This document shows, piece after piece, positions 39,682 through 49,000 of a stretch of DNA of 64,000 nucleotides (positions are counted from its first letter, which is position 1; each line of letters begins with the position of its first letter). The DNA lies in the NCBI RefSeq assembly GCF_035978755.1, contig NZ_CP108414.1, forward strand, positions 186,001 through 250,000, written 5' to 3'. The DNA is from Streptomyces sp. NBC_01298 (GTDB lineage: Bacteria > Actinomycetota > Actinomycetes > Streptomycetales > Streptomycetaceae). A program made the translations under genes and the position numbers. Under the pieces are notes generated by a model that saw only the letters and a program-made list of their open reading frames with translations, was not told the origin of the DNA and ran no database searches.

Positions 39682-40965
39682 TCAGTGGTCCGATGCCGGA
39701 GCCGGCGCGGCCGGGATCGGCGCGGCCGGGATCGGGACCGGGCCCTGTTCCCGGATCGCCCAGGGGGATCCGTACGCGGTGAGCAGGTCGAGGAAGGGGC
39801 GGGGCGGCAGGGCCTCCGGGCCGAGGACTCCGGACCCGGACCACACCTCGGCGGCGAGCAGTTCGAGTGCCACCACCGGGTTGACGGCGGTCTGCCAGAC
39901 CACGGCCTGGGAGCCGTACTCGCGCATGGACCACTGGTTGTCGACCACGTGGTAGAGGTAGACCTCGCGGGGCAGGCCGTTCTTGGTGCCCTTGACCCAG
40001 GTCCCGGCGCAGGTGCGGCCGGTCATCCGGTCTCCGAGGGTCGCCGGGTCGGGCAGGCAGGCCGCGACCACGTCGCGCGGAGAGACGCGGACCGGGCTGC
40101 CGTCCTCGCCGCGGACGGTGACCGGCTCGGTGGAGTCCAGGCCCAGCGCGTGGAGGGTCTTGAGCTTGCCGATGAAGTCGTCGCCGAGGCCGTACTTGAA
40201 GGTGACCCGGCGGGCCCCGACCCAGCGCGGGACGAGGAGGACCTCCTCGTGCTCGACGTTGACGCACTCCACGGGGCCGATGCCCTCGGGGAAGTCGAAG
40301 ACCTCGGGCTCGCTGAAGGGTTCGGTGGTGAACCAGCCGCGCTCGCGCTCGTACACCACGGGAGGGTTCAGGCACTCCTCGATCGTCGTCCAGATGTTGA
40401 AGGACGGTGCGAAGTCGTAGCCCTCGACGGTCAGATCGGCCCCGTCGCGGATGCCGATCTCCTCGATGTCGTCAAAGAGTTCATCGGCCGCGTAGCGGGC
40501 GAAGACGTCCGAGAGACCGGGCTCCACACCCATGCCCACCAGCGCGAGCCGGCCCGACTTCTCCCACTCCGCGGCCCGTTCGAACTGCTCCTCGCCGAGC
40601 TTCACCCCGCAGGTGCCGTACGGGTCTTCGGGGTGCGGGCGGGACAGGGACATGGCCATGTCCACGTAGTGGGTGCCGGCCGCGAGCGCGGCGTTGAACA
40701 GCGGCATGACGAACCGCGGGTCGGTGGCGTTCATCAGGACGTCGCACCCGTGCTCGGTGAGCAGCCGGGCGACTTCCGCCTCGTCGGAGGCGTCCGCGCG
40801 GCAGGCGGTGAAACGCCGCTCCGCCTCGCCCAGGGCGGCGACGGCGGCCTCGGCGCGGGCCAGGTCGTAGTCGGCGACGACGAATCGGTCGAAGAAGCCG
40901 CGGCGGGCGGCGATCTTGACGATCGCGCTCCCGACACCACCGGCACCCACAAGCAGAACACGCAT
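39682..40965 (-). CDS. Saccharopine dehydrogenase-family protein
   Basis: A 427-residue protein starting at ATG 40965 with the Rossmann motif MRVLLVGAGGVGSAIVKIA. The conserved CDVLMNATDPRFVMPLFNAA and AAGTHYVDMAMSLSRPHPED belong to the saccharopine-dehydrogenase/homospermidine-synthase-like superfamily, and GMGVEPGLSDVFARYAADEL follows. The C-terminus is a low-complexity tail of Pro/Ala/Ile repeats (PIPAAPIPAAPAPASDH), made of near copies of CGGCCGGGATCGG. Members of this group act on amino acid or carboxynorspermidine-type substrates, with NAD(P). It diverges from a TetR gene, a probable regulator. Confidence 0.9.
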   Translation of the reverse strand: MRVLLVGAGGVGSAIVKIAARRGFFDRFVVADYDLARAEAAVAALGEAERRFTACRADASDEAEVARLLTEHGCDVLMNATDPRFVMPLFNAALAAGTHYVDMAMSLSRPHPEDPYGTCGVKLGEEQFERAAEWEKSGRLALVGMGVEPGLSDVFARYAADELFDDIEEIGIRDGADLTVEGYDFAPSFNIWTTIEECLNPPVVYERERGWFTTEPFSEPEVFDFPEGIGPVECVNVEHEEVLLVPRWVGARRVTFKYGLGDDFIGKLKTLHALGLDSTEPVTVRGEDGSPVRVSPRDVVAACLPDPATLGDRMTGRTCAGTWVKGTKNGLPREVYLYHVVDNQWSMREYGSQAVVWQTAVNPVVALELLAAEVWSGSGVLGPEALPPRPFLDLLTAYGSPWAIREQGPVPIPAAPIPAAPAPASDH

Positions 40966-41096
40966 GACGAGGTCCTCTCTCGGTGGGGCGTGCGCCCCAG
41001 GGGGCTGATGGAACCGCCTGCGAGGAGTTAAGGTCAATGCTGTTGGCATAAGGCTGGGACACGAGGGCGCCGAAGGGTCCAGGAGGCGAGTCCGCG

Positions 41097-41816
41097 ATGC
41101 CGAAGGACGTGGTTCCGGAGGAGGCCCGCCGAAGGCGGCGTCCGACCCGGCAGGGCACGGTGCTCACCGAGCGGCTGATCGTCGAGACGGCGCTGCGGAT
41201 GGTGCGGGAGCACGGAAGCGCGGGCCTCACCGCCCGGCGGCTCGGCACCGCCCTGGGCGCGGACCCCAGCACCCTCTACCGCTACTTCGACGGCATGGAC
41301 GGGCTCACTCTGGCCATCGGCGAGGAGCTCATCGGCCGGGCTCTCGCCGGCTGGGCCCCCACCGGGCGGTGGCGCGAGGACCTGCGCTCCCTGGGCCTGC
41401 GCATCCACGGCGCCTACCTCGCCCATCCCCAGGCCGCCCTGCTGACGGCGAGCCGGGTGACCGGGCGGCCCCGGGAGATCGCGGCCGACGAGGCCATCCT
41501 CGGCAGTCTGCGCGGTGCGGGGTTCGGCGACGAGGACGCCGTGCGGATCTACCACGCCTACATCGACCAGTGCCTGGCCTTCGCCGCGCTCGACGCGGGT
41601 TCCCTGGCCTTGACGGAGCAGGCTCGGGAGTCCGATGAGGAGCGGTGGGAGTCGACGTACGCCCGCCTGCCGGCCGGGACGTACCCGAACATCGCGGCCA
41701 CCGCCGGGCTCCTCGCGGCCCGGATGCCGCACAGCGCCTATCCGGTCGCGCTGGACATGCTGCTGGAGAGCGCCGAGCGCGAGCTGGCCGGCGCGGGCGG
41801 GACCGGCGGGCGCTGA
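41097..41816 (+). CDS. TetR/AcrR-family regulator
   Basis: A 239-residue repressor. Residues 20-70 are the TetR helix-turn-helix: VLTERLIVETALRMVREHGS, AGLTARRLGTALGADPSTLY then RYFDGMDGLTLAIGEEL. The ligand domain follows (WREDLRSLGLRIHGAYLAHP to LDMLLESAERELAG) and has the C-terminal form seen in many Streptomyces TetR_C proteins. It is divergent from the saccharopine-dehydrogenase-like gene with 131 bp between starts; the partial palindrome ATGC-TGTTG-GCAT (41037-41049) may be its site. Confidence 0.92.
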   Translation: MPKDVVPEEARRRRRPTRQGTVLTERLIVETALRMVREHGSAGLTARRLGTALGADPSTLYRYFDGMDGLTLAIGEELIGRALAGWAPTGRWREDLRSLGLRIHGAYLAHPQAALLTASRVTGRPREIAADEAILGSLRGAGFGDEDAVRIYHAYIDQCLAFAALDAGSLALTEQARESDEERWESTYARLPAGTYPNIAATAGLLAARMPHSAYPVALDMLLESAERELAGAGGTGGR

Positions 41817-41836
41817 GGGCGGTCATCCGTCTTCGG

Positions 41837-42826
41837 TCAGTGGCTTCCCAGGAGTTCGGCGCCCAGCGGGGTGACGGTGTGCACCACGGACTTGCCGCGC
41901 CGGCTGGTCGTGATCAGATGGGCGTTGCGCAGTACCGTCGCGTGCTCGCTCGCCGCCGCGATCGAGACGTTCAGGCGCCGCGCCAGCTCCGTGGTGCTGC
42001 ACCCTTCGGCGGCCACTTTCAGTGCGGCGGCCCGCGTGCGCCCCAGCAGTGCGCCCAGCGACTGGTCGGCGGACCGCGCCGCGCCCCACAGGGTGGCGGC
42101 CGCCGCCGTGTCGCCGACGGTGGGTATGGCGAGCGTGGGCGCCGCGGTGTCGTCCTGCGAGTCCCACAGCAGCCTCGGCTCCCGCCAGAGGAAGACCGTA
42201 GGAGCGATGACGAGACCGCGCCCCCCGAGGTGGACGTCGACGTTCCGGTGGTACGGCATCTCCAGTACGGGCGCCCGCCACCGCACCAGCGGGACGCACA
42301 TGCCCTCCAGCAGGCGTTCGATCCCGCCGTCGAGCAGGGTCCGGGCGAAGGTCGTCCGTACGCCCTCCAGATGGGCTCTCGCGCTATTCCAATAGGGCGC
42401 CACGATCGCCTCGTTGCAGGCGGTGAGCCCCGCGGCGAAGTCCCTGCGGGCTTCGAGGTCGCCCTCCGCCAGCTTCCGGGCCCACGGCAACTGCGAGGGG
42501 TGGAAGTCGATGTGTTCGAACTCGGTCCGCAATCGGGCGGGCGATGCCCGGAGCAGGTTGTCGATTCCCTCCTCGACGGACGGCGTGTCACCCATCAGCA
42601 CCGTCAGATCGACATCCGGGCCGTCCAGGGCCAGCAGGCTCGTGACCGGGCGCGCCCGCTGCCCCAGCCGCCCGCGGACGGCCTCCCGCCAGGGGCGGAA
42701 CGGCAGGGCCGCCGCGGCGCAGTCGCGCAGCAGCCGCAGGCCGTACATCGTTTCCGAGGCCGCTCCGATCGTCACGGCCACGCGGGTCCGGGCCAGATCC
42801 TCGGCGGTGAAATATATGCGCAGCAC
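41837..42826 (-). CDS. ArsR-type winged-helix regulator with long N-terminal domain
   Basis: A 329-residue protein. The C-terminal 75 residues are an ArsR winged helix: LKVAAEGCSTTELARRLNVS, then IAAASEHATVLRNAHLITTS and RRGKSVVHTVTPLGAELLGS. The first 250 residues form a domain of unknown structure, typical of a large group of Streptomyces ArsR-like transcription factors (LRIYFTAEDLARTRVAVTIG at the start; YHRNVDVHLGGRGLVIAPTV and FLWREPRLLW before the helix domain). GTG 42826 is chosen because GGAGGG sits eight bases upstream; a longer frame reaches 42862. No obvious partner gene. Confidence 0.87.
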   Translation of the reverse strand: MLRIYFTAEDLARTRVAVTIGAASETMYGLRLLRDCAAAALPFRPWREAVRGRLGQRARPVTSLLALDGPDVDLTVLMGDTPSVEEGIDNLLRASPARLRTEFEHIDFHPSQLPWARKLAEGDLEARRDFAAGLTACNEAIVAPYWNSARAHLEGVRTTFARTLLDGGIERLLEGMCVPLVRWRAPVLEMPYHRNVDVHLGGRGLVIAPTVFLWREPRLLWDSQDDTAAPTLAIPTVGDTAAAATLWGAARSADQSLGALLGRTRAAALKVAAEGCSTTELARRLNVSIAAASEHATVLRNAHLITTSRRGKSVVHTVTPLGAELLGSH

Positions 42827-42976
42827 CGAGCATCCCTCCAACGCAGTGCGCTCGAGCGCCACTTGATCGTCAAGCGCAGTCTGCGCCCTGCCCGGGACTC
42901 CGTCCAGGACCTATTCCGGCCAAGACGACCGAAGCGGTGGTGCCGTGCGGATCCCCGGACGGAACCCGGGAAGGCG

Positions 42977-43354
42977 TCAGTTCAACGCCCGGCGGTAGAA
43001 GGCGATCTTCTCGCGAACGTAGGCCTGTTGTCCGCGCAGGTGGGCGATGTGCTCCTCCACCTGCTCGTCGTGCCGCTCCAGCAGGGCCAGGCGATCGGCG
43101 AAGGTTCCGTCGCCGTCGCGGACGAGGCCGGCGAAGCGCCGCATCTCGGCGATCGGCATCCCGGTGTCGCGCAGGCAGCGCAGCACGGCGAGCCACTGGA
43201 GATCGTGCTGGGTGAAGCGGCGGTGGCCGGTGCGCGAGCGGTGCACGGCGCCCAGCAGACCGATGCGCTCGTAGTACCGCAAGGTGTCCAGGCTGAAGCC
43301 GGACCGCTCGACCGTCTCGGCCGGGGTCAGGTACTCGGTCGTGGGTGCGCTCAT
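42977..43354 (-). CDS. MerR-family regulator
   Basis: A 125-residue MerR protein from ATG 43354. Residues 8-75 are the winged helix: YLTPAETVERSGFSLDTLRY, YERIGLLGAVHRSRTGHRRF, then TQHDLQWLAVLRCLRDTGMP. A long dimerisation helix follows (RLALLERHDEQVEEHIAHLR) and there is no metal-binding Cys set, so the ligand is probably organic or redox. It is divergent from an aldo/keto reductase, a pairing found often, and an inverted repeat inside a long-spacer promoter lies between them. Confidence 0.92.
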   Translation of the reverse strand: MSAPTTEYLTPAETVERSGFSLDTLRYYERIGLLGAVHRSRTGHRRFTQHDLQWLAVLRCLRDTGMPIAEMRRFAGLVRDGDGTFADRLALLERHDEQVEEHIAHLRGQQAYVREKIAFYRRALN

Positions 43355-43394
43355 GCGGGGATCATGCCATCGGCGGTAGCGGGGCGCCGAAAGG

Positions 43395-43426
43395 TTTGAC
43401 CTGGACCGCGCTCCAGATGACACCGT
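43395..43426 (+). promoter_or_regulatory. MerR-type promoter with operator before the aldo/keto reductase
   Basis: A -35-like TTGACC (43396-43401) is followed by the inverted repeat CTGGA-N6-TCCAG (43401-43405, 43412-43416) and a CACCGT (43421-43426) 19 bases after the -35. A dyad inside a stretched 19-bp spacer is how MerR regulators work. Confidence 0.5.
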
Positions 43427-43506
43427 TCCTTACCCGGCTCCCGGCTCCCGGCGACCGACGCCGATGGCCCGGCCGCCACCCCACCCACGTCCGCAGAGGA
43501 ACTCCC

Positions 43507-44478
43507 ATGCGTTTTCGCACCCTTGGCCTGCGCACCGACGGCACCCCCGGCCCCACGGTGAGCACGCTCTGCCTCGGCACCCTGCCGTTCGGCACCCGCA
43601 TCGACGAGCAGCGCGCGATCGAGCTGCTGGACCGGTTCGTCGAACGCGGCGGGACCTTCATCGACACCGCCGACTGCTACTCCTTCTGGCTCGACGGCGC
43701 GAACGGCGACGAGAGCGAGCTGGTGATCGGACGCTGGCTCGCCGCACGCGGCAACCGGGACGAGGTCGTGCTGGCCAGCAAGGTCGGCGCCCGGCCGACC
43801 GGCCCCGGCGAGTGGCCGGGCACCGCCGAGGGGCTGTCGGCGGCAGCCGTCCGGGCCGGCGTCGAAGGCAGCCTCAAGCGGCTCGGCACCGACCGGCTCG
43901 ACGTCCTGTACGCACACATGGAGGACCGCCGGCCGCCGCTGGCCGAGACGGTCGCCGCGTTCGGCGGACTCGTCGCCGACGGCACCGTCGACGTCGTGGG
44001 CGTCAGCAACCAGGTCACCTGGCGCATCGACCGGGCCCGTGCGCTGGCCCGCGAGCGGGGAGTGGCCGGATACAGCTGCGTCCAGCAGCAGTACACCTAC
44101 CTCCGGCCCCGGCCCGGCGCGACCTTCGGTTCCTGCGAGCACGCGACGCCGGAACTGCTCGACTACGTCCGCAGCGAACCCGGCGTCACGCTGCTCGCCT
44201 ACACCTCCCTGCTGGCCGGCGCGTACACGGACCCCGCCAAGCCCGTCCCGAGCGGCTTCGACCACTCGGGCACAGCCGGTCAGTTGGCCGCGCTGCGTGA
44301 CGTGGCCGCCGAGACCGGCGCGACCGCCAACCAAGTCGTCCTGGCCTGGCTGCTCGGTGGCGACCTGCCCGTCCTGCCCGTCGTCGGCGCCTCGACCCTC
44401 GCCCAGCTCGACGAGGCCCTGGACGCCGTCACCCTGGACCTGACCCCGGCGCAGCGCGCCCACCTCGACCGGGCGTAG
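43507..44478 (+). CDS. Aldo/keto reductase
   Basis: A 323-residue AKR. The core has VSTLCLGTLPFGTRIDEQRA, GGTFIDTADCYSFWLDGAN with the catalytic Asp and Tyr of the family, VVLASKVGARPTGPGEWPG with catalytic Lys, and VLYAHMEDRRPPLAETVAAF where His is the fourth catalytic residue. The NADPH site is formed by ANQVVLAWLLGGDLPVLPVV. These enzymes reduce carbonyls with NADPH; the substrate is unknown. ATG 43507 is preceded by GAGGA. The divergent MerR gene and the promoter dyad suggest ligand-induced expression. Confidence 0.93.
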   Translation: MRFRTLGLRTDGTPGPTVSTLCLGTLPFGTRIDEQRAIELLDRFVERGGTFIDTADCYSFWLDGANGDESELVIGRWLAARGNRDEVVLASKVGARPTGPGEWPGTAEGLSAAAVRAGVEGSLKRLGTDRLDVLYAHMEDRRPPLAETVAAFGGLVADGTVDVVGVSNQVTWRIDRARALARERGVAGYSCVQQQYTYLRPRPGATFGSCEHATPELLDYVRSEPGVTLLAYTSLLAGAYTDPAKPVPSGFDHSGTAGQLAALRDVAAETGATANQVVLAWLLGGDLPVLPVVGASTLAQLDEALDAVTLDLTPAQRAHLDRA

Positions 44479-44880
44479 GGCCGGCCGGCGCGAACGGCCG
44501 CGTGGTCAGCGCCGGCCCGGCCCCTCCTGGGCGCCGGGCCGGCGGCCGGCGAGGGCCCCTGAACCGCCCAGCAGGCCCGGCGCGAGCAGCAGCGGCGGTC
44601 GCCCTTGAGCTCGGTCGGGTAGCCGTCCGATCGGCCAGGGCCACCAGCGTCAGCAGCCCCGGCCACCACCGGACCGGGCCCGGTCGTCGGGGGATAGAAT
44701 CCCTGCGACCGATGTCCGCGCCAGGTGAGCGCACGATCTCACTCGACGGCATCGGTCTCCCGTGGGGGGACCTGCCGTTGGCGCCGGGGAGCAGACGCCT
44801 CACCTCTTCGTGTGCCTGGGACGTGGCTCGCTTCCCGGTGCGCAGCAGTGTAGAAACCACCAGAAGAATGAGACGGACCA
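44478..44880. other. Intergenic with a probable terminator
   Basis: At the left end, GGGCCGGCCGGCGC (44478-44491) pairs with GCGCCGGCCCGGCCC (44509-44523) with one bulge, a likely terminator for the aldo/keto reductase. The rest holds no gene; a 12-bp ACCGGGCCCGGT palindrome lies at about 44671-44682. The last 60 bases are the leader of the acyltransferase gene. Confidence 0.5.
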
Positions 44881-46071
44881 ATGGCCCATGCCGCAATAAG
44901 TACGACGGAGGGGCACGTTCCGCCCACGGCCTCCGGCCCGGCGCCCGCGGAGACGGCCGGGCGGAGGTCCGCGCCCCGCCTGTACGCGCTCGACGGGCTG
45001 CGTCTGCTCGCCGCCCTCGCCGTCGTCTCGTTCCACTGGACCGCCTTCGCGGGGGTACCCGAGGTCTGGGGCGGCAAGGTCCCGTCCGATTTCATGCCGG
45101 ACATCTCCCGGGTCACCTCGTACGGCTGGCTCGGCGTGCAGCTGTTCTTCATCATCAGCGGCTTCGTGATCTGCATGAGCTGCTGGGGGCGCAAGCCGGG
45201 CGACTTCTTCGTCTCCCGGGTCATCCGTCTCTTCCCCGGCTACTGGGCGGCCGTCCTGCTGACCGCGGGCGTGCTCCTGCTGGTGCCCCACCTCGGCCGG
45301 CCCGGGGCTCGCGCCGGGATGGACCTCCCGACCGTGCTCGCGAACTTCACCATGTTCGTCAGCCCGCTCGGCTACCACTACGTCGACGGCGTCTACTGGA
45401 CGCTCTGGATGGAGCTGCAGTTCTATCTGCTCTTCGCCATCGTCGTGACCATGGGCCTCACCTACCGCCGGGTCGTCGCGTTCTGCGGCATCTGGGCGGC
45501 GGCCGCGCTCCTCGCCCCGCAGACGAAGATCCCGCTCCTGGAGAGCTTCGCCATGCCCCAGGAGTCCCCGTTCTTCATAGCCGGCGTGGCCATGTTCCTG
45601 ATGCACCGGTTCGGGCCGAACCTGCTCCTGTGGGGAATCGTCGGATTCTCCTGGCTCGTCGCGATGAGCCGCATAGACGGGCTGAAGCACACCTACGAGA
45701 ACGCCACCGGGCACCCGCTGTCCTGGACGGTCGTCGCCGCGATCATCACCCTCTGCTATCTGGTGATCATCGTGGTCGCCCTGGGCTACCTCGACCGGAT
45801 CCAGTGGAAGTGGCTGACCGTCGCCGGCGCCCTCACCTACCCGCTGTACCTCATCCACCAGGAAGCCGGCTGGACCCTGATCCACTGGCTGCGCACCCTG
45901 GGCATCGGATCAGGCGCCGCGCTCGCCGTCGCCCTGGCCGTCGCGCTCCTCACGGCCTGGCTCATCCACCGGGTCGTGGAACGACCGCTCAGCGGTCTGA
46001 TGAAGCGGGGGCTGAACAAGTCCCTGGGCACGATGCGTGCGGCGTCCGACGCCCGCGACCACCGGCAGTAG
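44881..46071 (+). CDS. Acyltransferase-3 family membrane protein
   Basis: A 396-residue membrane protein with about ten helices. It starts with RLYALDGLRLLAALAVVSFH (catalytic His 52), then WTAFAGVPEVWGGKV and SYGWLGVQLFFIISGFVICM, the typical pattern of family 3 acyltransferases (OatA/NodX/MdmB-like). VSRVIRLFPGYWAAVLLTAG and WTLWMELQFYLLFAIVV are also diagnostic, and TYPLYLIHQEAGWTLI marks the late helix. They transfer acetyl or other acyl groups across the membrane to sugars, peptidoglycan or secondary metabolites. ATG 44881 has no strong ribosome site (ACGGACCAATG). It converges on the big WD40 gene. Confidence 0.92.
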   Translation: MAHAAISTTEGHVPPTASGPAPAETAGRRSAPRLYALDGLRLLAALAVVSFHWTAFAGVPEVWGGKVPSDFMPDISRVTSYGWLGVQLFFIISGFVICMSCWGRKPGDFFVSRVIRLFPGYWAAVLLTAGVLLLVPHLGRPGARAGMDLPTVLANFTMFVSPLGYHYVDGVYWTLWMELQFYLLFAIVVTMGLTYRRVVAFCGIWAAAALLAPQTKIPLLESFAMPQESPFFIAGVAMFLMHRFGPNLLLWGIVGFSWLVAMSRIDGLKHTYENATGHPLSWTVVAAIITLCYLVIIVVALGYLDRIQWKWLTVAGALTYPLYLIHQEAGWTLIHWLRTLGIGSGAALAVALAVALLTAWLIHRVVERPLSGLMKRGLNKSLGTMRAASDARDHRQ

Positions 46072-46088
46072 AGCCGGCAGTAGAGCTG

Positions 46089-49000
46089 TCAGCAGGTCTT
46101 TCGGTAAGGGAGATCCGGGAGGTAGGTGCGCCAGTCGGACCGGGACAGTCCCGTTCCGGCCCGGGTGCAGACGGACTCCGCGAGCCGGACCGGGGCCACC
46201 TGGTGGGTACGGACGGTGCTGTGTGCGCCCGCGCTGTGCAGGGTGCGGCCGTCGGGAGAGAAGGCGACGGCGACTATCCCGTCACCGGGGGTCGGCAGCG
46301 GTGATCCCAGCGGCCGGCCCGAGTCCACGTCCCAGAGCCGGAGCGTGCCGGAGGCGGCCGCCACGGCCAGGGTCCGGCCGTCGGGGGAGAACGCCAGGGC
46401 GGTGACGGCCTTGACGGAGTCGGAGCCGAGCACGTCGGAGCCGACCGCGTCGATCCCGGCCGGGAGGGTGGCCAGTCGTCGCTCGGCCCGTCCGTCCCAC
46501 AGGGTGACCGCGCCGGTCCCGTCACCGACCGCCAGGCGTGTGCCGTCGGGGCTGTAGGCCAGTACCCCGCCCGGTTCCATGGCCTGGCCCCGTTCGGTGC
46601 GCCGGCCGGTGGGGATGTCGTAGGTGGTCGAGGAGGTCGCGAGCAGGCGGCCGTCGGGGCGGACCGTGACCGGGGCGGACCGGGTGCTCCGGGAGGCTGC
46701 CATCGAGGAGCCCCGGTCCTTCGTGAGGTCCCGCGGCCCGGTCCGGCGGCCGCTCGCCAGGTCCCGGACGTCCAGGGTGTCGACCCCCGCGCGCGTCGTG
46801 AGCAGGGACCGGCCGTCGGGTGAGACGGCCATTCCCGTGATGGGCATCCGGGCGGCGAGCGACGGTTCCGGGTCCGTGGGGAGGGGGCGGGCCTTGTTCC
46901 CCGGTATGTCCCACAGCACCGGCTCCTGGGCGCTCTCGCGCCGTCCGTCTCCGGCCTCCGCGCCTTCGGCGAAGTCGGTCCGGGCATGGGCGAGGGTGCG
47001 TCCGTCGGGGGTGAGTGCCAGGAGGACGCGGCAGTCGTGTGCCGTGGGCGTCCCGGTGGGCGGTTCCGCGGGCGTTTGCGTGGACGCCGCCGGTGCGGCC
47101 TTCGGGCAGTCGGCCGGCGGGGTGCGGGCGGTGCGCCGGCCGTCGGCGACGGCGTAGGCCTCGGACCAGGTGCTGTCGCCCTGTCGGCGGTCGACGGCGA
47201 CGGTCGTGGCGTCCGCGCTGAAGGTGCCCGTCGATGCCGGCTCGGGGTTCCAGTCCGGTGTCGTGGCCGGCCCGTAGGAGATCGTACGCACCATGGTGTC
47301 CCCGAGCCGGCGTTCGGTCAGGTACCTGAGGACCCCGTCCTTCGGGTCGATGCGGAGCTGGGAGGCGGCCCCGTTGGCGAGGGAGTACCGGAAGACAGGC
47401 CGGTCGGGCGCGGCTATCCGCCACATCAGGATCTCCCGGCCGTCGACGGCCGCGGCGAACCGGCCGTCGGGGCTGGTGGTCACCTCGGTTAGGCCGTTGT
47501 GGTTGATCCCGGCCGGTTCCCGGCCCGTGACCGGGTCCCACAGGGTCAAGCCGCCCGTCTCGTGGCTCATGAGGACGGCGCCGTCGCCGGTGAACCGGAA
47601 CGACTCGACGGCGCACCCGCCGGGTCGGGCGGCGGGCAGCTCGGTGCCCCGGGCCACGTCCCAGACCCGCAGGGGGACCTCGCTCCGTTCGAAGGGGCTC
47701 GCCGCGTCCCCTCCCCTGGCGCACAGGGCCAGGTGGCGTCCGTCGGGGCTCAGCGCCCACAGGGGATGCCGCCCGGTCGGCACCTCCAGCAGGGTCCGGC
47801 CGCTCCGTGCGTCCCGGAGCGAGAGCCGGCCGGTGGCACCGTTCATGTCCATGGTGGCGACGACCTGATCGGAGGCGGTCCAGGTGGTCGAAGCGCCCCC
47901 CGGCCGGGGCGCGGCGTCCAGCGCCTTCCCGGACACCAGGTCCAGTCGGCGGGCCCCACTACCGGCTACGGGATCCGACTTCCCGTCGCCCCCCTGGAGC
48001 AGGGCCGTGCGGCCGTCCGGGGAGATCCCGCGGAACAGGGTGGCCTGGTCGAGGGCCGTCTCCGGGCCGATCGCCGTCCTCTTCGTGACGTCCCAGGCGC
48101 GTACGGAGTCGATGTCGACGGTGACCGCGACGCGGCCGTCCGCGCTCAACCGGACCGGGAGCGCCGGGTGGGAGGTCCAGGGGCCCGCCTCGTCGGGCAC
48201 GTCGTAGGCGTCGGACTCGGCCTGGACGGACGCCGCCAGCAGCGCCGACCGGGTCTCGGCGGTCTCGGCGACCCGCCAGGCGGCCACGCTCAGCCGCATC
48301 GCCAGGGCGGGGTCGGAGCTCCGTAGCCCCTGGGCCACGGCAGCCAGTTGACCGGCGGCCAGTTCCTCCCCCTTGGCCCGCCGGGTCTCGGCGTCGGCCC
48401 GCTGGCGGAGGTTGTCGCGGCCCTGCTGCCAGGCGTTCGTGCTCGCCACCGTGAGCAGGACGAGCAGGAGGGTGACGACGGAGGTCACGCCCCGCCGGAT
48501 CCGGCGTGTACGGGCCCGGGACGCGAGTCCCGCGCGCAGGAACTCCCGCTCCACCGGCACCAGTTCGGCGGCACGGTCGGCTCCGTCCGCGAACGTGGTC
48601 TCGGCCTCGGTCAGTTCCCCTCCGCGCAGGAGCGCCCCGGCGTCGCGCCGGCGGGTCAGCCAGTTCTCGGTGGCCTGGGTCAACCGCCGGTGGCGTCGCA
48701 GCCGTTCGCGGTCGGTGTCGATCCAGCCGCTCAGCCGCGGCCACGCGGTGATCAGGGCCTCGTGCGCCAGGTCCACGACGTCCCGGTCGAGGGTGACGAG
48801 CCGGGCCCGGGCCAGCCGGTCCAGCACGGCCCCCGCCTCGCCGGCCTCCGGCGAGTCCGGGGGCACGAGGGTGTCGCGGGGTACGGGCCGCCGGGTGTCG
48901 GGGGCTCCGTCGCCGGGGGATCCGTCGCCCGGGGTGATCAGGCTCAGCAGGAGGCGGCGCGCGACGGGGGCGCGGTCGGGCCCGAGCTCCGCGTACACCC